This document shows, piece by piece, positions 1 to 7,750 of a DNA stretch of 25,309 nucleotides. Location of the stretch: assembly GCA_947625445.1 (NCBI GenBank), contig CANQOM010000007.1, positions 1 to 25,309 on the forward strand, in the 5' to 3' direction. Origin of the DNA: Candidatus Gastranaerophilales bacterium. Its GTDB lineage: Bacteria > Cyanobacteriota > Vampirovibrionia > Gastranaerophilales > Gastranaerophilaceae. The position numbers and the translations under genes are program-made. The notes under the pieces are model-generated. The model saw only the letters and a program-made list of their open reading frames with translations. It was not told the origin of the DNA and made no database searches. Position 1 is the stretch's first letter; each line of letters begins with the position of its first letter.

Positions 1-298
1 GTGATAGTACGTCAGCGGTTGTCCCTTCTTTAATTGGGTTGCCCATACCGCTATCACTAATTTGAATATCATAAGTCGGACTTGTAATAGTATCAGGTAT
101 AATGTTCAATTCTGTTATAGCACTGTCGCCACTTGAACTAAATCCGGCACTGGTAACAGTTTCTCCAGGATTTTGACTTTGTGTACCTGTTGACAAATAA
201 ATATCTACACTTCTTGCATAAACTTTTGATGTTTGTGTATACAGACACATTGCTGAAACAAACAATAATAATGCTAATAAAACTTTTCTCTTTTTCAT
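1..298 (-). CDS. Secreted/surface protein of unknown function, N-terminal part only
   Basis: An open frame of 99 codons starts at the ATG at 298 and runs off the left window edge without a stop. A GAGAGG ribosome-binding site lies 6 bases upstream of the ATG. The product starts with a Sec-type signal peptide: basic MKKRK, a hydrophobic stretch around residues 7-19, and a likely cleavage after VYA near residue 28. The visible mature part (about 70 residues) is rich in Ser, Thr, Gly, Asp and Pro, with no cysteines, as in extracellular beta-rich proteins. I do not recognise the family, and most of the protein may lie outside the window. It is transcribed divergently from the XRE regulator at 453, which suggests possible control by it. 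That it is exported is well supported; its role is unknown. Confidence 0.75.
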   Translation of the reverse strand, partial: MKKRKVLLALLLFVSAMCLYTQTSKVYARSVDIYLSTGTQSQNPGETVTSAGFSSSGDSAITELNIIPDTITSPTYDIQISDSGMGNPIKEGTTADVLS

Positions 299-338
299 AT
301 TAAACCTCTCATTACATGTAAATAACTATTTTATTTTT

Positions 339-367
339 ATACTATTACAAGTTTATAAAAATATCAA
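339..367 (-). promoter_or_regulatory. Candidate promoter of the secreted-protein gene
   Basis: On the minus strand TTGATA (362-367) is followed after 17 bases by TAGTAT (339-344), i.e. 5/6 and 4/6 matches to sigma-70 boxes, giving a leader of about 35 nt. A 10-base palindrome (TTACATGTAA, 312-321) lies in that leader. The upstream edge of the -35 box touches the palindrome at 366-380. Chance matches are common in AT-rich DNA, so this is tentative. Confidence 0.35.
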
Positions 368-380
368 GTATCTGATACTT
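366..380. promoter_or_regulatory. Palindromic candidate operator in the divergent intergenic region
   Basis: AAGTATC-T-GATACTT is a perfect 7+7 base inverted repeat around one central base. It lies between the divergent secreted-protein gene and the XRE regulator gene and overlaps by two bases the candidate -35 box of the secreted-protein promoter. XRE-family repressors bind short palindromes like this, often next to their own gene, so it is a plausible operator for the product of the gene at 453. Binding itself is an inference. Confidence 0.45.
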
Positions 381-452
381 TTATAAAAAACTACCAGAGT
401 GTACTGTTAAACTTCTCTTAATATCCTCTTAAAATATATGAGAGGTTATAAT

Positions 453-806
453 ATGACTAATGACAATACTTTTGGTAAGAAATTAAAACAGATAAGAAAA
501 GCTAAGGGTTTAACTCAAGAACAATTGGCAGAGCTTGCAGGGGTACATGAAAAACATATTTCCAAGCTCGAATTGGGAACTTATAAGCCCAGTTTTGCTA
601 CGTTAAGCAAGGTTTTATCTGCTCTTGATTTGGAAGTTGATAAAGTAGGATTAAATTTAAAAAAAGTATCAGCAAACGACAACCCTTTTTATATAAAATC
701 TATGCAAATATTGAATGAAGCAACCGATGATGAACTGGAATTTTATTATTCTATTTTAAAAGCAGCACAAAAAGGAGCTGATATTTTCGGAAACAAATTC
801 ATATAA
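453..806 (+). CDS. XRE/Cro-C1 family transcriptional regulator, small
   Basis: This 117-residue protein consists mainly of one HTH_3 (XRE) DNA-binding domain at about residues 8-62 (KKLKQIRKAKGLTQEQLAEL, then ISKLE and KPSFATLSKV), the classic five-helix fold. A C-terminal tail of about 50 residues (NPFYIKSMQILNEATDDELE) may dimerise or sense a ligand. I chose the ATG at 453 because AGAGG at 441-445 is a well-placed ribosome-binding site for it; the in-frame ATG at 438 would place that site inside the coding region and add only MRGYN. The gene is divergent from the secreted-protein gene, with a palindrome between them, suggesting local or self regulation. Its TAA stop (804-806) directly abuts the stop of the convergent permease gene with no gap and no visible terminator. 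Whether it represses or activates cannot be told. Confidence 0.85.
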   Translation: MTNDNTFGKKLKQIRKAKGLTQEQLAELAGVHEKHISKLELGTYKPSFATLSKVLSALDLEVDKVGLNLKKVSANDNPFYIKSMQILNEATDDELEFYYSILKAAQKGADIFGNKFI

Positions 807-1652
807 TCAGCCTTTAACTGCACCTTCATTAGAACCTGATACAAAATACTTTTGCATACAAATAAAGAAAATAATAATAGGGATAATAGATATTATAGAA
901 CCGGCAGCAATATATCTCCAATTGGCACTAAAAAGCCCCTGAAGGTCATTAACCCCTACCGGCAATGTATAAAGAGATTTATTTGTAAGAACAATACTTG
1001 GCCAAAGGAACTCGCCCCATGAACCTATAAAAGTAAAAATAGCCAGAACCGCAAGAGTAGGAGATGTCATAGGTAGCAAAATCTTGCGCCAAATGTTAAA
1101 TATTGAACAACCATCAATAAAAGCTGCTTCTTCCATTTCTTTTGGAATAGTTAAAAAAGCCTGTCTCATAAGAAATATTCCAAAAGCATTAACGGCAAAT
1201 GGCAAAATCAAACCCAAATAACCTGAAGCAAAACCGTATGAATCAACAAGGTGAAGTTTTAATACTATTAAATATACGGGAAGCATTATTGCTTGGAATG
1301 GTATCATTATAGTTACCAGTATTAAAGTAAAAATAAAGTTTTTTCCTCTAAAATCCATACGTGCCAAAGGATATGCCGCAAGTGAAGAAAAAATAAGATT
1401 TAATATAACGGTAAATCCGGCAACAATAGCACTATTCAAAAAATATAACAGAAAAGGTATTTGTTTCCATACTCCGATAAAATTTTCAAAAGTAAAATGT
1501 TTAGGTATAAAATAAGGTGGATATTCAAAAATATTTTCATCAATACCTTTAAGAGCGGTAGATATAAGCCATATAAAAGGAAAAAGTGACAGTATTGATA
1601 TTATTATTAAAAAAATATGAGCACTAAAACCTTTAAAAAATTTTCTAATCAT
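807..1652 (-). CDS. ABC transporter permease, carbohydrate type (MalG/UgpE-like)
   Basis: This 281-residue inner-membrane protein has about six hydrophobic segments and is the second permease subunit of a carbohydrate-uptake (CUT1) ABC importer. The cytoplasmic EAA loop that docks on the ATPase is clear at about residues 174-194 (EEAAFIDGCSIFNIWRKILL, with the conserved Gly at 181 and a following Pro). Length and topology match the MalG/UgpE group. Its ATG (1650-1652) overlaps the TGA of the upstream permease gene in an ATGA junction, so the two are translationally coupled. No ATP-binding or solute-binding gene accompanies it here. The substrate cannot be deduced from the sequence; sugars, glycerol-3-phosphate and related solutes are all used by this family. 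Confidence 0.9.
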   Translation of the reverse strand: MIRKFFKGFSAHIFLIIISILSLFPFIWLISTALKGIDENIFEYPPYFIPKHFTFENFIGVWKQIPFLLYFLNSAIVAGFTVILNLIFSSLAAYPLARMDFRGKNFIFTLILVTIMIPFQAIMLPVYLIVLKLHLVDSYGFASGYLGLILPFAVNAFGIFLMRQAFLTIPKEMEEAAFIDGCSIFNIWRKILLPMTSPTLAVLAIFTFIGSWGEFLWPSIVLTNKSLYTLPVGVNDLQGLFSANWRYIAAGSIISIIPIIIFFICMQKYFVSGSNEGAVKG

Positions 1653-2521
1653 AATTTATACCTCTTCTTTTCGAAAACGGTAACATTGATTATAGAAAAT
1701 ATAAGTATAATTATTAATAAAACAACAGAAGCTGCGGAAGATAAAGACAAATCCAGATTTTCAAATGCCCTTTCATATATATAATAAACTATTGTTTTAG
1801 TTGAATTTAACGGCCCCCCTTTTGTCATAACGTATATTTCAGCAAATACTTTAAGTGCAGAAATAGAAGAAATAGTAACAACAAGAGCAATAGTGGGCAT
1901 AATATGAGGAATTGTAACAGTAAGATGTTTATGCCATTCATTAGCTCCGTCAACATCTGCGGCTTCATATAAATCTTTGGGAACTCCTATTAACGCAGAA
2001 AGGTATATCATCATATAATAACCAATACCCTTATAAACAGTTACTAATGCAACTGACAACATTGCAAATTGTGTATCCGTAAGCCATCCGACAGGATTTA
2101 TATTAAATAATGATATAAAATAATTTAATATTCCTTCTTGCGCATATATCCATTTGAATGCAATTGCCACAACTACTATTGAAACAACAACAGGTAAATA
2201 TATTATTACTTTATATAAATTAATAAATTTAATTTTTTGATTAATAAATATAGCTACAAAAAGAGGTAATATTGCCAATATGGGTACTGCAATTATGAGA
2301 AATAAAAATGTATTAAAAATTACGGTATAAAATTCTTTTGAGCTCAAAAGAACTTTATAATTTTCCACACCGGCAAATACAGGATTATAAATATCATTTG
2401 AATAATCAAGAAAACTTAATAATATAGTTTGAAAAAAAGGAATAAAAAAGAATATTACAAGCATAACCATAGCAGGTAATAAAAATAAATAAGGAATGTA
2501 TTTTTGAGAAAAATTATTCAA
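1649..2521 (-). CDS. ABC transporter permease, carbohydrate type (MalF/UgpA-like)
   Basis: This 290-residue membrane protein is the first permease of the pair. It has an N-terminal hydrophobic helix (about residues 10-30), five further hydrophobic segments and the EAA loop at about 185-205 (LYEAADVDGANEWHKHLTVT, Gly at 192), as in MalF/UgpA proteins of CUT1 importers. It should form a heterodimeric channel with the downstream permease. The start is a TTG codon (2519-2521) preceded by GAGGT at a good distance, and no in-frame ATG lies just upstream, so TTG is the likely true start. Being first in the pair with a divergent gene upstream, its promoter must lie in the short 2522-2616 interval. 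The ATPase and binding protein must be encoded elsewhere, as happens with shared MsmK-type ATPases. Confidence 0.9.
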   Translation of the reverse strand: MNNFSQKYIPYLFLLPAMVMLVIFFFIPFFQTILLSFLDYSNDIYNPVFAGVENYKVLLSSKEFYTVIFNTFLFLIIAVPILAILPLFVAIFINQKIKFINLYKVIIYLPVVVSIVVVAIAFKWIYAQEGILNYFISLFNINPVGWLTDTQFAMLSVALVTVYKGIGYYMMIYLSALIGVPKDLYEAADVDGANEWHKHLTVTIPHIMPTIALVVTISSISALKVFAEIYVMTKGGPLNSTKTIVYYIYERAFENLDLSLSSAASVVLLIIILIFSIINVTVFEKKRYKL

Positions 2522-2565
2522 TAATACCTCAATTCTTTTTTGATTATAAACTTTCTTGTCAATAT

Positions 2566-2595
2566 TTGCACGTAAAATGTTTTTATATATATAAG
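2566..2595 (+). promoter_or_regulatory. Candidate promoter of the 236-aa unknown gene
   Basis: TTGCAC (2566-2571) and TATAAG (2590-2595) are spaced by 18 bases. Transcription would begin near 2602, giving a short leader of about 15 nt that contains the GGGGAA ribosome-binding site. The distances are right, but the region is AT-rich and the match is only moderate. Confidence 0.35.
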
Positions 2596-2616
2596 ATAAA
2601 AATTTTGGGGAAAATT

Positions 2617-3327
2617 ATGAATTATTTTAATAAGTTAAAAGAATTATATAAAAATTTCATATTAAATAAAATTAAAAAAAATAATAAATTTATATATACT
2701 AATTCAACAACAAAGCATGCTATGACATCAAGCTGCACGCTAAAACTATCAACAAATACGGAAGTAAAAAAAGCAGAAATTGATGCAAATTTAAAAAAGT
2801 TGATAAACAAATATATAAACCGACCCGAACAACTTATTCTATATATTAAACTTAAAGGTATACAAGTTTACAGAATAAAAAATGCCGAAAAGTTATTGGC
2901 AAATATTAATGAAGAAGAAGGGTTTTTAACTCCGTTAAAAGGTTTTAAGGCTTGTTATATCAATTTCATACTGGGATTAAATTCAGGAAAAATTAACTTT
3001 AATTTAAAAACAAGACCTATGTTTATTTTCAATATAAACAATACGGAAATATATACTGTAGCCAGAGCACTTTATAAGTATTACGGCTATAAAAATAATC
3101 TGCCGGGTTATGATTATAAGTCACAAGAAATATTTAAAAAAATATATAAAGCCGAAAAAAATACATCTTATAATAAAAAATATACAATTGAAGAAATGTA
3201 TTCTTGCAAAGAAGCAATAGCAAGAGATTTAGAATCAATTAACTTTACAATTCAATTATCTAGAGAATATGAAGGCGCAAAAAAGGCTTTAAAGAAATTA
3301 AAAACTACTAATAAAATAAATATTTAA
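2617..3327 (+). CDS. Protein of unknown function, 236 aa
   Basis: I do not recognise this protein. The ATG at 2617 is preceded by GGGGAA (2607-2612) and is preferred over the in-frame TTG at 2566, which sits in the likely promoter. The product is strongly basic and rich in Lys, Asn, Ile and Tyr. It has no signal peptide or membrane helix, so it should be cytoplasmic. Residues 1-25 are a basic amphipathic stretch; the middle (about 70-150) alternates strands and helices (for example RPEQLILYIKLKGIQVYRIK), and the C-terminus is helical with many Lys and Glu. Only two cysteines occur beyond the N-terminal part, in no obvious metal motif. It lies divergent from the permease pair and 84 bases ahead of the M16 peptidase gene, in the same direction. 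The basic character would fit nucleic-acid or membrane-surface contact, but that is speculation. Confidence 0.75.
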   Translation: MNYFNKLKELYKNFILNKIKKNNKFIYTNSTTKHAMTSSCTLKLSTNTEVKKAEIDANLKKLINKYINRPEQLILYIKLKGIQVYRIKNAEKLLANINEEEGFLTPLKGFKACYINFILGLNSGKINFNLKTRPMFIFNINNTEIYTVARALYKYYGYKNNLPGYDYKSQEIFKKIYKAEKNTSYNKKYTIEEMYSCKEAIARDLESINFTIQLSREYEGAKKALKKLKTTNKINI

Positions 3328-3373
3328 CAAATATTAGCCAAGTTTCCTATAAGTCAGTAAAAAAAATATCGTG

Positions 3374-3379
3374 TATAAT
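3374..3379 (+). promoter_or_regulatory. Candidate -10 box for the M16 peptidase gene
   Basis: A perfect TATAAT preceded directly by TG lies 33 bases ahead of the ATG at 3412. No convincing -35 box is seen at 16-18 bases upstream, so recognition may rely on the upstream TG and the strong -10. A GAGGA ribosome-binding site follows at 3401-3405. Confidence 0.4.
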
Positions 3380-3411
3380 ATTTTAGAGAATAAAATATTA
3401 GAGGATATGAG

Positions 3412-6027
3412 ATGAAAAAAATAATTATAACCATCGGAGTGTTGTTTATAGGGTTAATTTGCTATGCTACTGATTATTCAACATTTAAACTTGATAATAA
3501 TCATACAGTAGTTATAAAAGAGGTACACGATAATCCAATAGTAATTATAGATACTTGGATAAAAACAGGCTCAATAAATGAAACCGATGAAAATAACGGA
3601 GTTGCCCACTTTTTAGAACACCTATTCTTTAAAGGAACACAAAAACACCCTACTAAAGAATTTGATACCATTTTAGAATCAAAAGGAGCAATTACAAATG
3701 CCGCTACAAGTAAGGATTTTACACATTATTATATATTAATTCCCTCAAAAGATTTTGAACTTGCACTTGATTTACATTCAGACATGATTTTAAATCCGTT
3801 AATTCCAAGAAAAGAACTTGAGAAAGAACGCAAAGTTGTTATCGAAGAAATAGCCAAAAATAATGATAATCCCAATAATGTTTTATATAGAAATCTCATT
3901 AAAGGATTTTATAAAACCCATCCTTATAAAAGGGATGTTATAGGAACAAAAGAAGTTATAGAAACTATATCAAGAGAACAAATTTTGGATTTTTATAATA
4001 AGTGGTATACACCTGATAATATGACCACCGTTATAATAGGCGATATTAACACACAAAAAGCGCTAGAAAGCGTAAAAGAAAAATTTAACAAACCTATATT
4101 AAATACGGAAGAAAAAAAGAATCAACCCAAATATAAGGTTGATAAAAAACCTTCTGCGCCGATAGAAATAAGTTCTGATATGAAAGTTGCTACAGGCTAT
4201 ATCCTTATCGGATTTAAAGGATGCCATTCAATGACAGATAAAGATACTTATGCTTTAGATGTACTCGCAACCATCTTAGGAGACGGAAAATCTTCAAGAT
4301 TATATAAAACCTTGAAAGAACAAAAACAACTTGTTCATACTATAAGTGCATCTAATTCTTCAATGAAAGACGATTCTATATTTTATATTTCTGCAAATTA
4401 TACAACAGAAGATACAGAAAGATTAAAAAATGCAATATTTGATGAAATAATGAAACTTACAAAAAACGAAATTACTGATGAAGAAATTCAAAAAGCAAAA
4501 AATATTATTGAACGAGACACATATTACGCAAGAGAGTCTATATCAAATATAGCAGGAGAAATAGGCTATACTGTTACAATTACCGATGACACTTCATATT
4601 ATAAAAACTATATAGAAAACATAAAAAAGGTAACAAAAGATGATTTAAAAAGGGTAGCAAAAAATTATTTGGATATAAATAGTTCGGTTATATCAATAAT
4701 AACCCCCGAAAAAAATGAATTAAACTCTCAAAAATCAGAAAATATAAAAACTCACAATACAAAATTAATAAGCCAAAATAATAATACAAAAAAATATGAA
4801 TTAGATAACGGAGCAACTTTATTAATAACAAACAATCCTTCAAATGATATTATAGCTATAGAAATGGCATCAAGAGGAGGAAATAGTGTTGAAAAAAAAC
4901 CGGGAACAAGTATAATAACCGCAGAAACAATGATGAAAGGAACACACAAATACAAAAATCAGGAACTTTCACAATTGTTAGAAGAAAACGGAATTAGGAT
5001 AGCCCCTTCAGTACAAGGCGATTCATTCAGTATAGCAGCTAAATTTACAAAAAATGAAAAAAATCTCGCACTTGATATATTTAAAGAAATTACAACAAAT
5101 GCATCAATGGATTCATTTGACATAGAACGTGTAAAAGCTGACAAAATGATAACTATAAAGAATAGGAATAATACACCTGATGCTATAGCTTTTGATGAAT
5201 TTAAAACCGCTCTTTGGCAAGGAACCCCTTACGGTAACACAGGAAAAATTCTTGAAAAAACCATTCCCACAATATGGACTGAAGATGTTGTTGACTATTA
5301 TAATAATGTTTTTAATGCCGAAAATGTTATTATTTCAATAAACGGAAATGTTGATGAACAAGAATATATAAATTATTTTTCTAATCTAATAAAAAGAAGT
5401 GAGAATCCTCCAATAAACTTGAATAATTATAAAAATAAATTTAAACAGTTAACTCAAAATAGAACCATAAAAACACCAAAAGATTCTCAGGCAACATGGA
5501 TACTAATTGGCTGGTTAACAGACGGAGTGCAAAATGAAAAAGATTGGGCAACTCTTCAAGTTATAGATGCAATATTAGGTTCCGGAATGAGTTCAAGATT
5601 ATTTACTCATCTAAGAGATGAACAAAGTCTTGCATATCAAATCGGTTCAAGCTTTTCAGCCAATGTTAATCAAGGTGCTTTTGCTCTTTATATAGCTACA
5701 AATCCTAATACGGCAGATAAAGCTAAAATATCTATGTTTAATGAAATAGATAAACTTAAAAAAGAATTTGTAACAGATAAAGAACTTTCTGAAGCTAAAG
5801 ATAAACTATTAGGGAATTTTGTTCTATCTATGGAAACTAATATGGATAAAGCTTCAGTTATTAATTCGCTTGAAATTACAGGGCGTTCTTACAATTTTAT
5901 TGACAAATATCCGGAATTAATTAATTCTGTAAATGTCAGAGATGTAATAAGAATTGCAAATAAATACTTTAACAAACCTTATGTATTTACTGCAGTAGGT
6001 CCTAATAAATCTATCAGCAAATTATAA
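3412..6027 (+). CDS. Exported M16 (insulinase/pitrilysin-family) zinc metallopeptidase, fused active and inactive halves
   Basis: The 871-residue product begins with a signal peptide (MKKII, hydrophobic to about residue 17, likely cleaved after CYA), so it should work outside the cytoplasm. The first M16 unit carries the inverted zinc motif HFLEH: His66, Glu69 (catalytic) and His70, with the distal Glu ligand at 145/146 (VVIEEIA). Residues about 185-430 form the M16C partner domain. A second M16 pair starts near residue 460; the matching site reads IITAETMMKGT (about 501-511), so the zinc ligands are gone and this half is structural. The C-terminal segment TWILIGW and GMSSRLFTHLRDEQSLAY is the usual substrate-binding R/Y region. 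Such single-chain clamshell enzymes degrade peptides and short unfolded proteins. ATG is chosen from GAGGA six bases upstream. The substrate is unknown. No operon partner is evident; the kinase gene follows after 73 bases. Confidence 0.92.
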   Translation: MKKIIITIGVLFIGLICYATDYSTFKLDNNHTVVIKEVHDNPIVIIDTWIKTGSINETDENNGVAHFLEHLFFKGTQKHPTKEFDTILESKGAITNAATSKDFTHYYILIPSKDFELALDLHSDMILNPLIPRKELEKERKVVIEEIAKNNDNPNNVLYRNLIKGFYKTHPYKRDVIGTKEVIETISREQILDFYNKWYTPDNMTTVIIGDINTQKALESVKEKFNKPILNTEEKKNQPKYKVDKKPSAPIEISSDMKVATGYILIGFKGCHSMTDKDTYALDVLATILGDGKSSRLYKTLKEQKQLVHTISASNSSMKDDSIFYISANYTTEDTERLKNAIFDEIMKLTKNEITDEEIQKAKNIIERDTYYARESISNIAGEIGYTVTITDDTSYYKNYIENIKKVTKDDLKRVAKNYLDINSSVISIITPEKNELNSQKSENIKTHNTKLISQNNNTKKYELDNGATLLITNNPSNDIIAIEMASRGGNSVEKKPGTSIITAETMMKGTHKYKNQELSQLLEENGIRIAPSVQGDSFSIAAKFTKNEKNLALDIFKEITTNASMDSFDIERVKADKMITIKNRNNTPDAIAFDEFKTALWQGTPYGNTGKILEKTIPTIWTEDVVDYYNNVFNAENVIISINGNVDEQEYINYFSNLIKRSENPPINLNNYKNKFKQLTQNRTIKTPKDSQATWILIGWLTDGVQNEKDWATLQVIDAILGSGMSSRLFTHLRDEQSLAYQIGSSFSANVNQGAFALYIATNPNTADKAKISMFNEIDKLKKEFVTDKELSEAKDKLLGNFVLSMETNMDKASVINSLEITGRSYNFIDKYPELINSVNVRDVIRIANKYFNKPYVFTAVGPNKSISKL

Positions 6028-6100
6028 TAAAAAACTTGTAAAACACTTAAAAATATTGTTAAATATACTTATAACATTTAAATAAGTACAGGAATATAAA

Positions 6101-7750
6101 ATGGCTAAAACCGGTTTGAAAAAGAAAAAGAAAAAAACTTCAATGTTATTTTCACTGAAAAATAACAATACTATAATGCTTACTGTGACAGTAGTTATAA
6201 TTTTAATGGTAAGTATAGTTGAATTTTTTATGTATGTTTATTCAAGAGACAGTATAAAAGAAGTTCAACATAACATGGCGGCAGAGTATATATCAAATTT
6301 ACAATCATTTAATATAGATTTATCATTAAAAAAATATGACGCTATAAAAGATAATTTAAATTCATTATTTCTTGATGATTTAAGAATTAAATATGTAATT
6401 ATAACAGATAATAACGGACAAGAATTATATTCATCTTTACCCGAAGGTTCAAAATATATATATAAAATACCGGATAACCCATCAAGTTTAAAAATAACAA
6501 ATCTTCCTTCATCCGATATTGATTATTACAAAACAATATACATAAATAAATTTAATAACAATGTATATTTAGTAATGACAAATAATGATGCACTAAAACT
6601 AAAACAAATGACAGATTTTCTCAAGATATTTTTTAGCGTAATAATGTTACTGTGCGTATTTGTATCTTTCTTGCTTGCAAGAAGTATTTCAAAACCTCTG
6701 ATGATGATGGAAAAAACTGTTGCTCAAATAGCAAAAGGAGATTTGTCAGTAAGATTGGATTATACAAAATATAATGAAATAAATCACTTAGTACAAGCAT
6801 ATAATATGATGGCAAATGCACTTCAAAGATTATATTCATCGCTTGAAGTAAAAGTTCAGGACAGAACAAAAGAATTAAAGAATGCATATGCAGAATTACA
6901 AAATACACAAGCAATGATGGTTCATTCAGAAAAAATGAAATCTTTAGGTGAATTAGTTGCAGGAATTATGCATGAAATTAATAACCCTATAAACTTTATT
7001 TATGGGAATATGACACATTTAAGTAATTATTCTAAAGACTTAGTAGATGTTATAGAAAAATACACAACGTATGATTCTTCATTAAAACCGGAAGAAAAAA
7101 CAGATATAGATAAATTTAAAGAAGAAATTGATTATGAATTTTTAAAGTCTGATATGCCTGATTTAATAAAAAGTTGTAAAGAAGGTGCAGAAAGAGCTAA
7201 AAACATTATACAAGATTTAAAGAGCTTCTCAAGGATGGAAGAAGTTGCAATAACTGATGTTGATTTGCCTCATGAAATAGATATGACTTTAAATATTTTA
7301 CATAATAAATTAAAAAATAAAGCGGAAATACATAAAGAATATCCTGAAAATATACCGTTAATAGAAGCATTTGGCGGTCAATTAAATCAGGTATTTATGA
7401 ATATACTTGATAATGCAGCATGTGCTATTGAAAATAAAGGTGATATTTGGATTAGAATAAAACCTAATAACGAAACAAAAACAATGGTTATTGAAATAGA
7501 AGATAACGGAACAGGTATGGATGAAGAAACCGCAAGGAAAGTATTTAATCCGTTCTTTACAACAAAACCCGTAGGTCAAGGTACCGGTTTGGGTATGTCT
7601 ATTACATATAAAATTATTAAAAATCATCAGGGTGATATAAGAGTTGAATCTAAAAAAGGTGAAGGTAGTAAATTTATAATAACTTTACCAATAACTATAG
7701 ACCGAGATAATATGAATAATAATCTTGTAGCCGGAGGCAGCAATGGATAA
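6101..7750 (+). CDS. Membrane sensor histidine kinase (HAMP, HisKA, HATPase)
   Basis: This 549-residue kinase has a very basic N-terminus (lysines at 7-12), a first membrane helix at about 24-46, an extracytoplasmic sensor of about 125 residues, and a second helix at about 173-193. A HAMP linker follows (about 194-245), then a coiled coil (about 245-275). The phosphoacceptor is His291 (GIMHEINNPINFI). The ATP-binding domain has the N box (N434 to N438), the G1 box DNGTGMD (468-474), the F box NPFFTTKP and the G2 box GQGTGLG (492-498), so all catalytic elements are present. The sensor region is probably a single Cache/PAS-like fold, but its ligand is unknown. The coding region overlaps the response regulator gene by 8 bases, so the two almost surely form a cognate pair. 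A moderately good AGGA site precedes the ATG. Confidence 0.92.
   Translation: MAKTGLKKKKKKTSMLFSLKNNNTIMLTVTVVIILMVSIVEFFMYVYSRDSIKEVQHNMAAEYISNLQSFNIDLSLKKYDAIKDNLNSLFLDDLRIKYVIITDNNGQELYSSLPEGSKYIYKIPDNPSSLKITNLPSSDIDYYKTIYINKFNNNVYLVMTNNDALKLKQMTDFLKIFFSVIMLLCVFVSFLLARSISKPLMMMEKTVAQIAKGDLSVRLDYTKYNEINHLVQAYNMMANALQRLYSSLEVKVQDRTKELKNAYAELQNTQAMMVHSEKMKSLGELVAGIMHEINNPINFIYGNMTHLSNYSKDLVDVIEKYTTYDSSLKPEEKTDIDKFKEEIDYEFLKSDMPDLIKSCKEGAERAKNIIQDLKSFSRMEEVAITDVDLPHEIDMTLNILHNKLKNKAEIHKEYPENIPLIEAFGGQLNQVFMNILDNAACAIENKGDIWIRIKPNNETKTMVIEIEDNGTGMDEETARKVFNPFFTTKPVGQGTGLGMSITYKIIKNHQGDIRVESKKGEGSKFIITLPITIDRDNMNNNLVAGGSNG

Noticed and set aside
438..452. Longer start (ATG at 438) for the XRE regulator
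   Set aside because: It would place the AGAGG ribosome-binding site inside the coding region and adds only five residues not needed by the HTH fold.
2566..2616. TTG start at 2566 for the 236-aa protein
   Set aside because: The TTG belongs to a likely -35 box and has no ribosome-binding site; the ATG at 2617 has GGGGAA in place.
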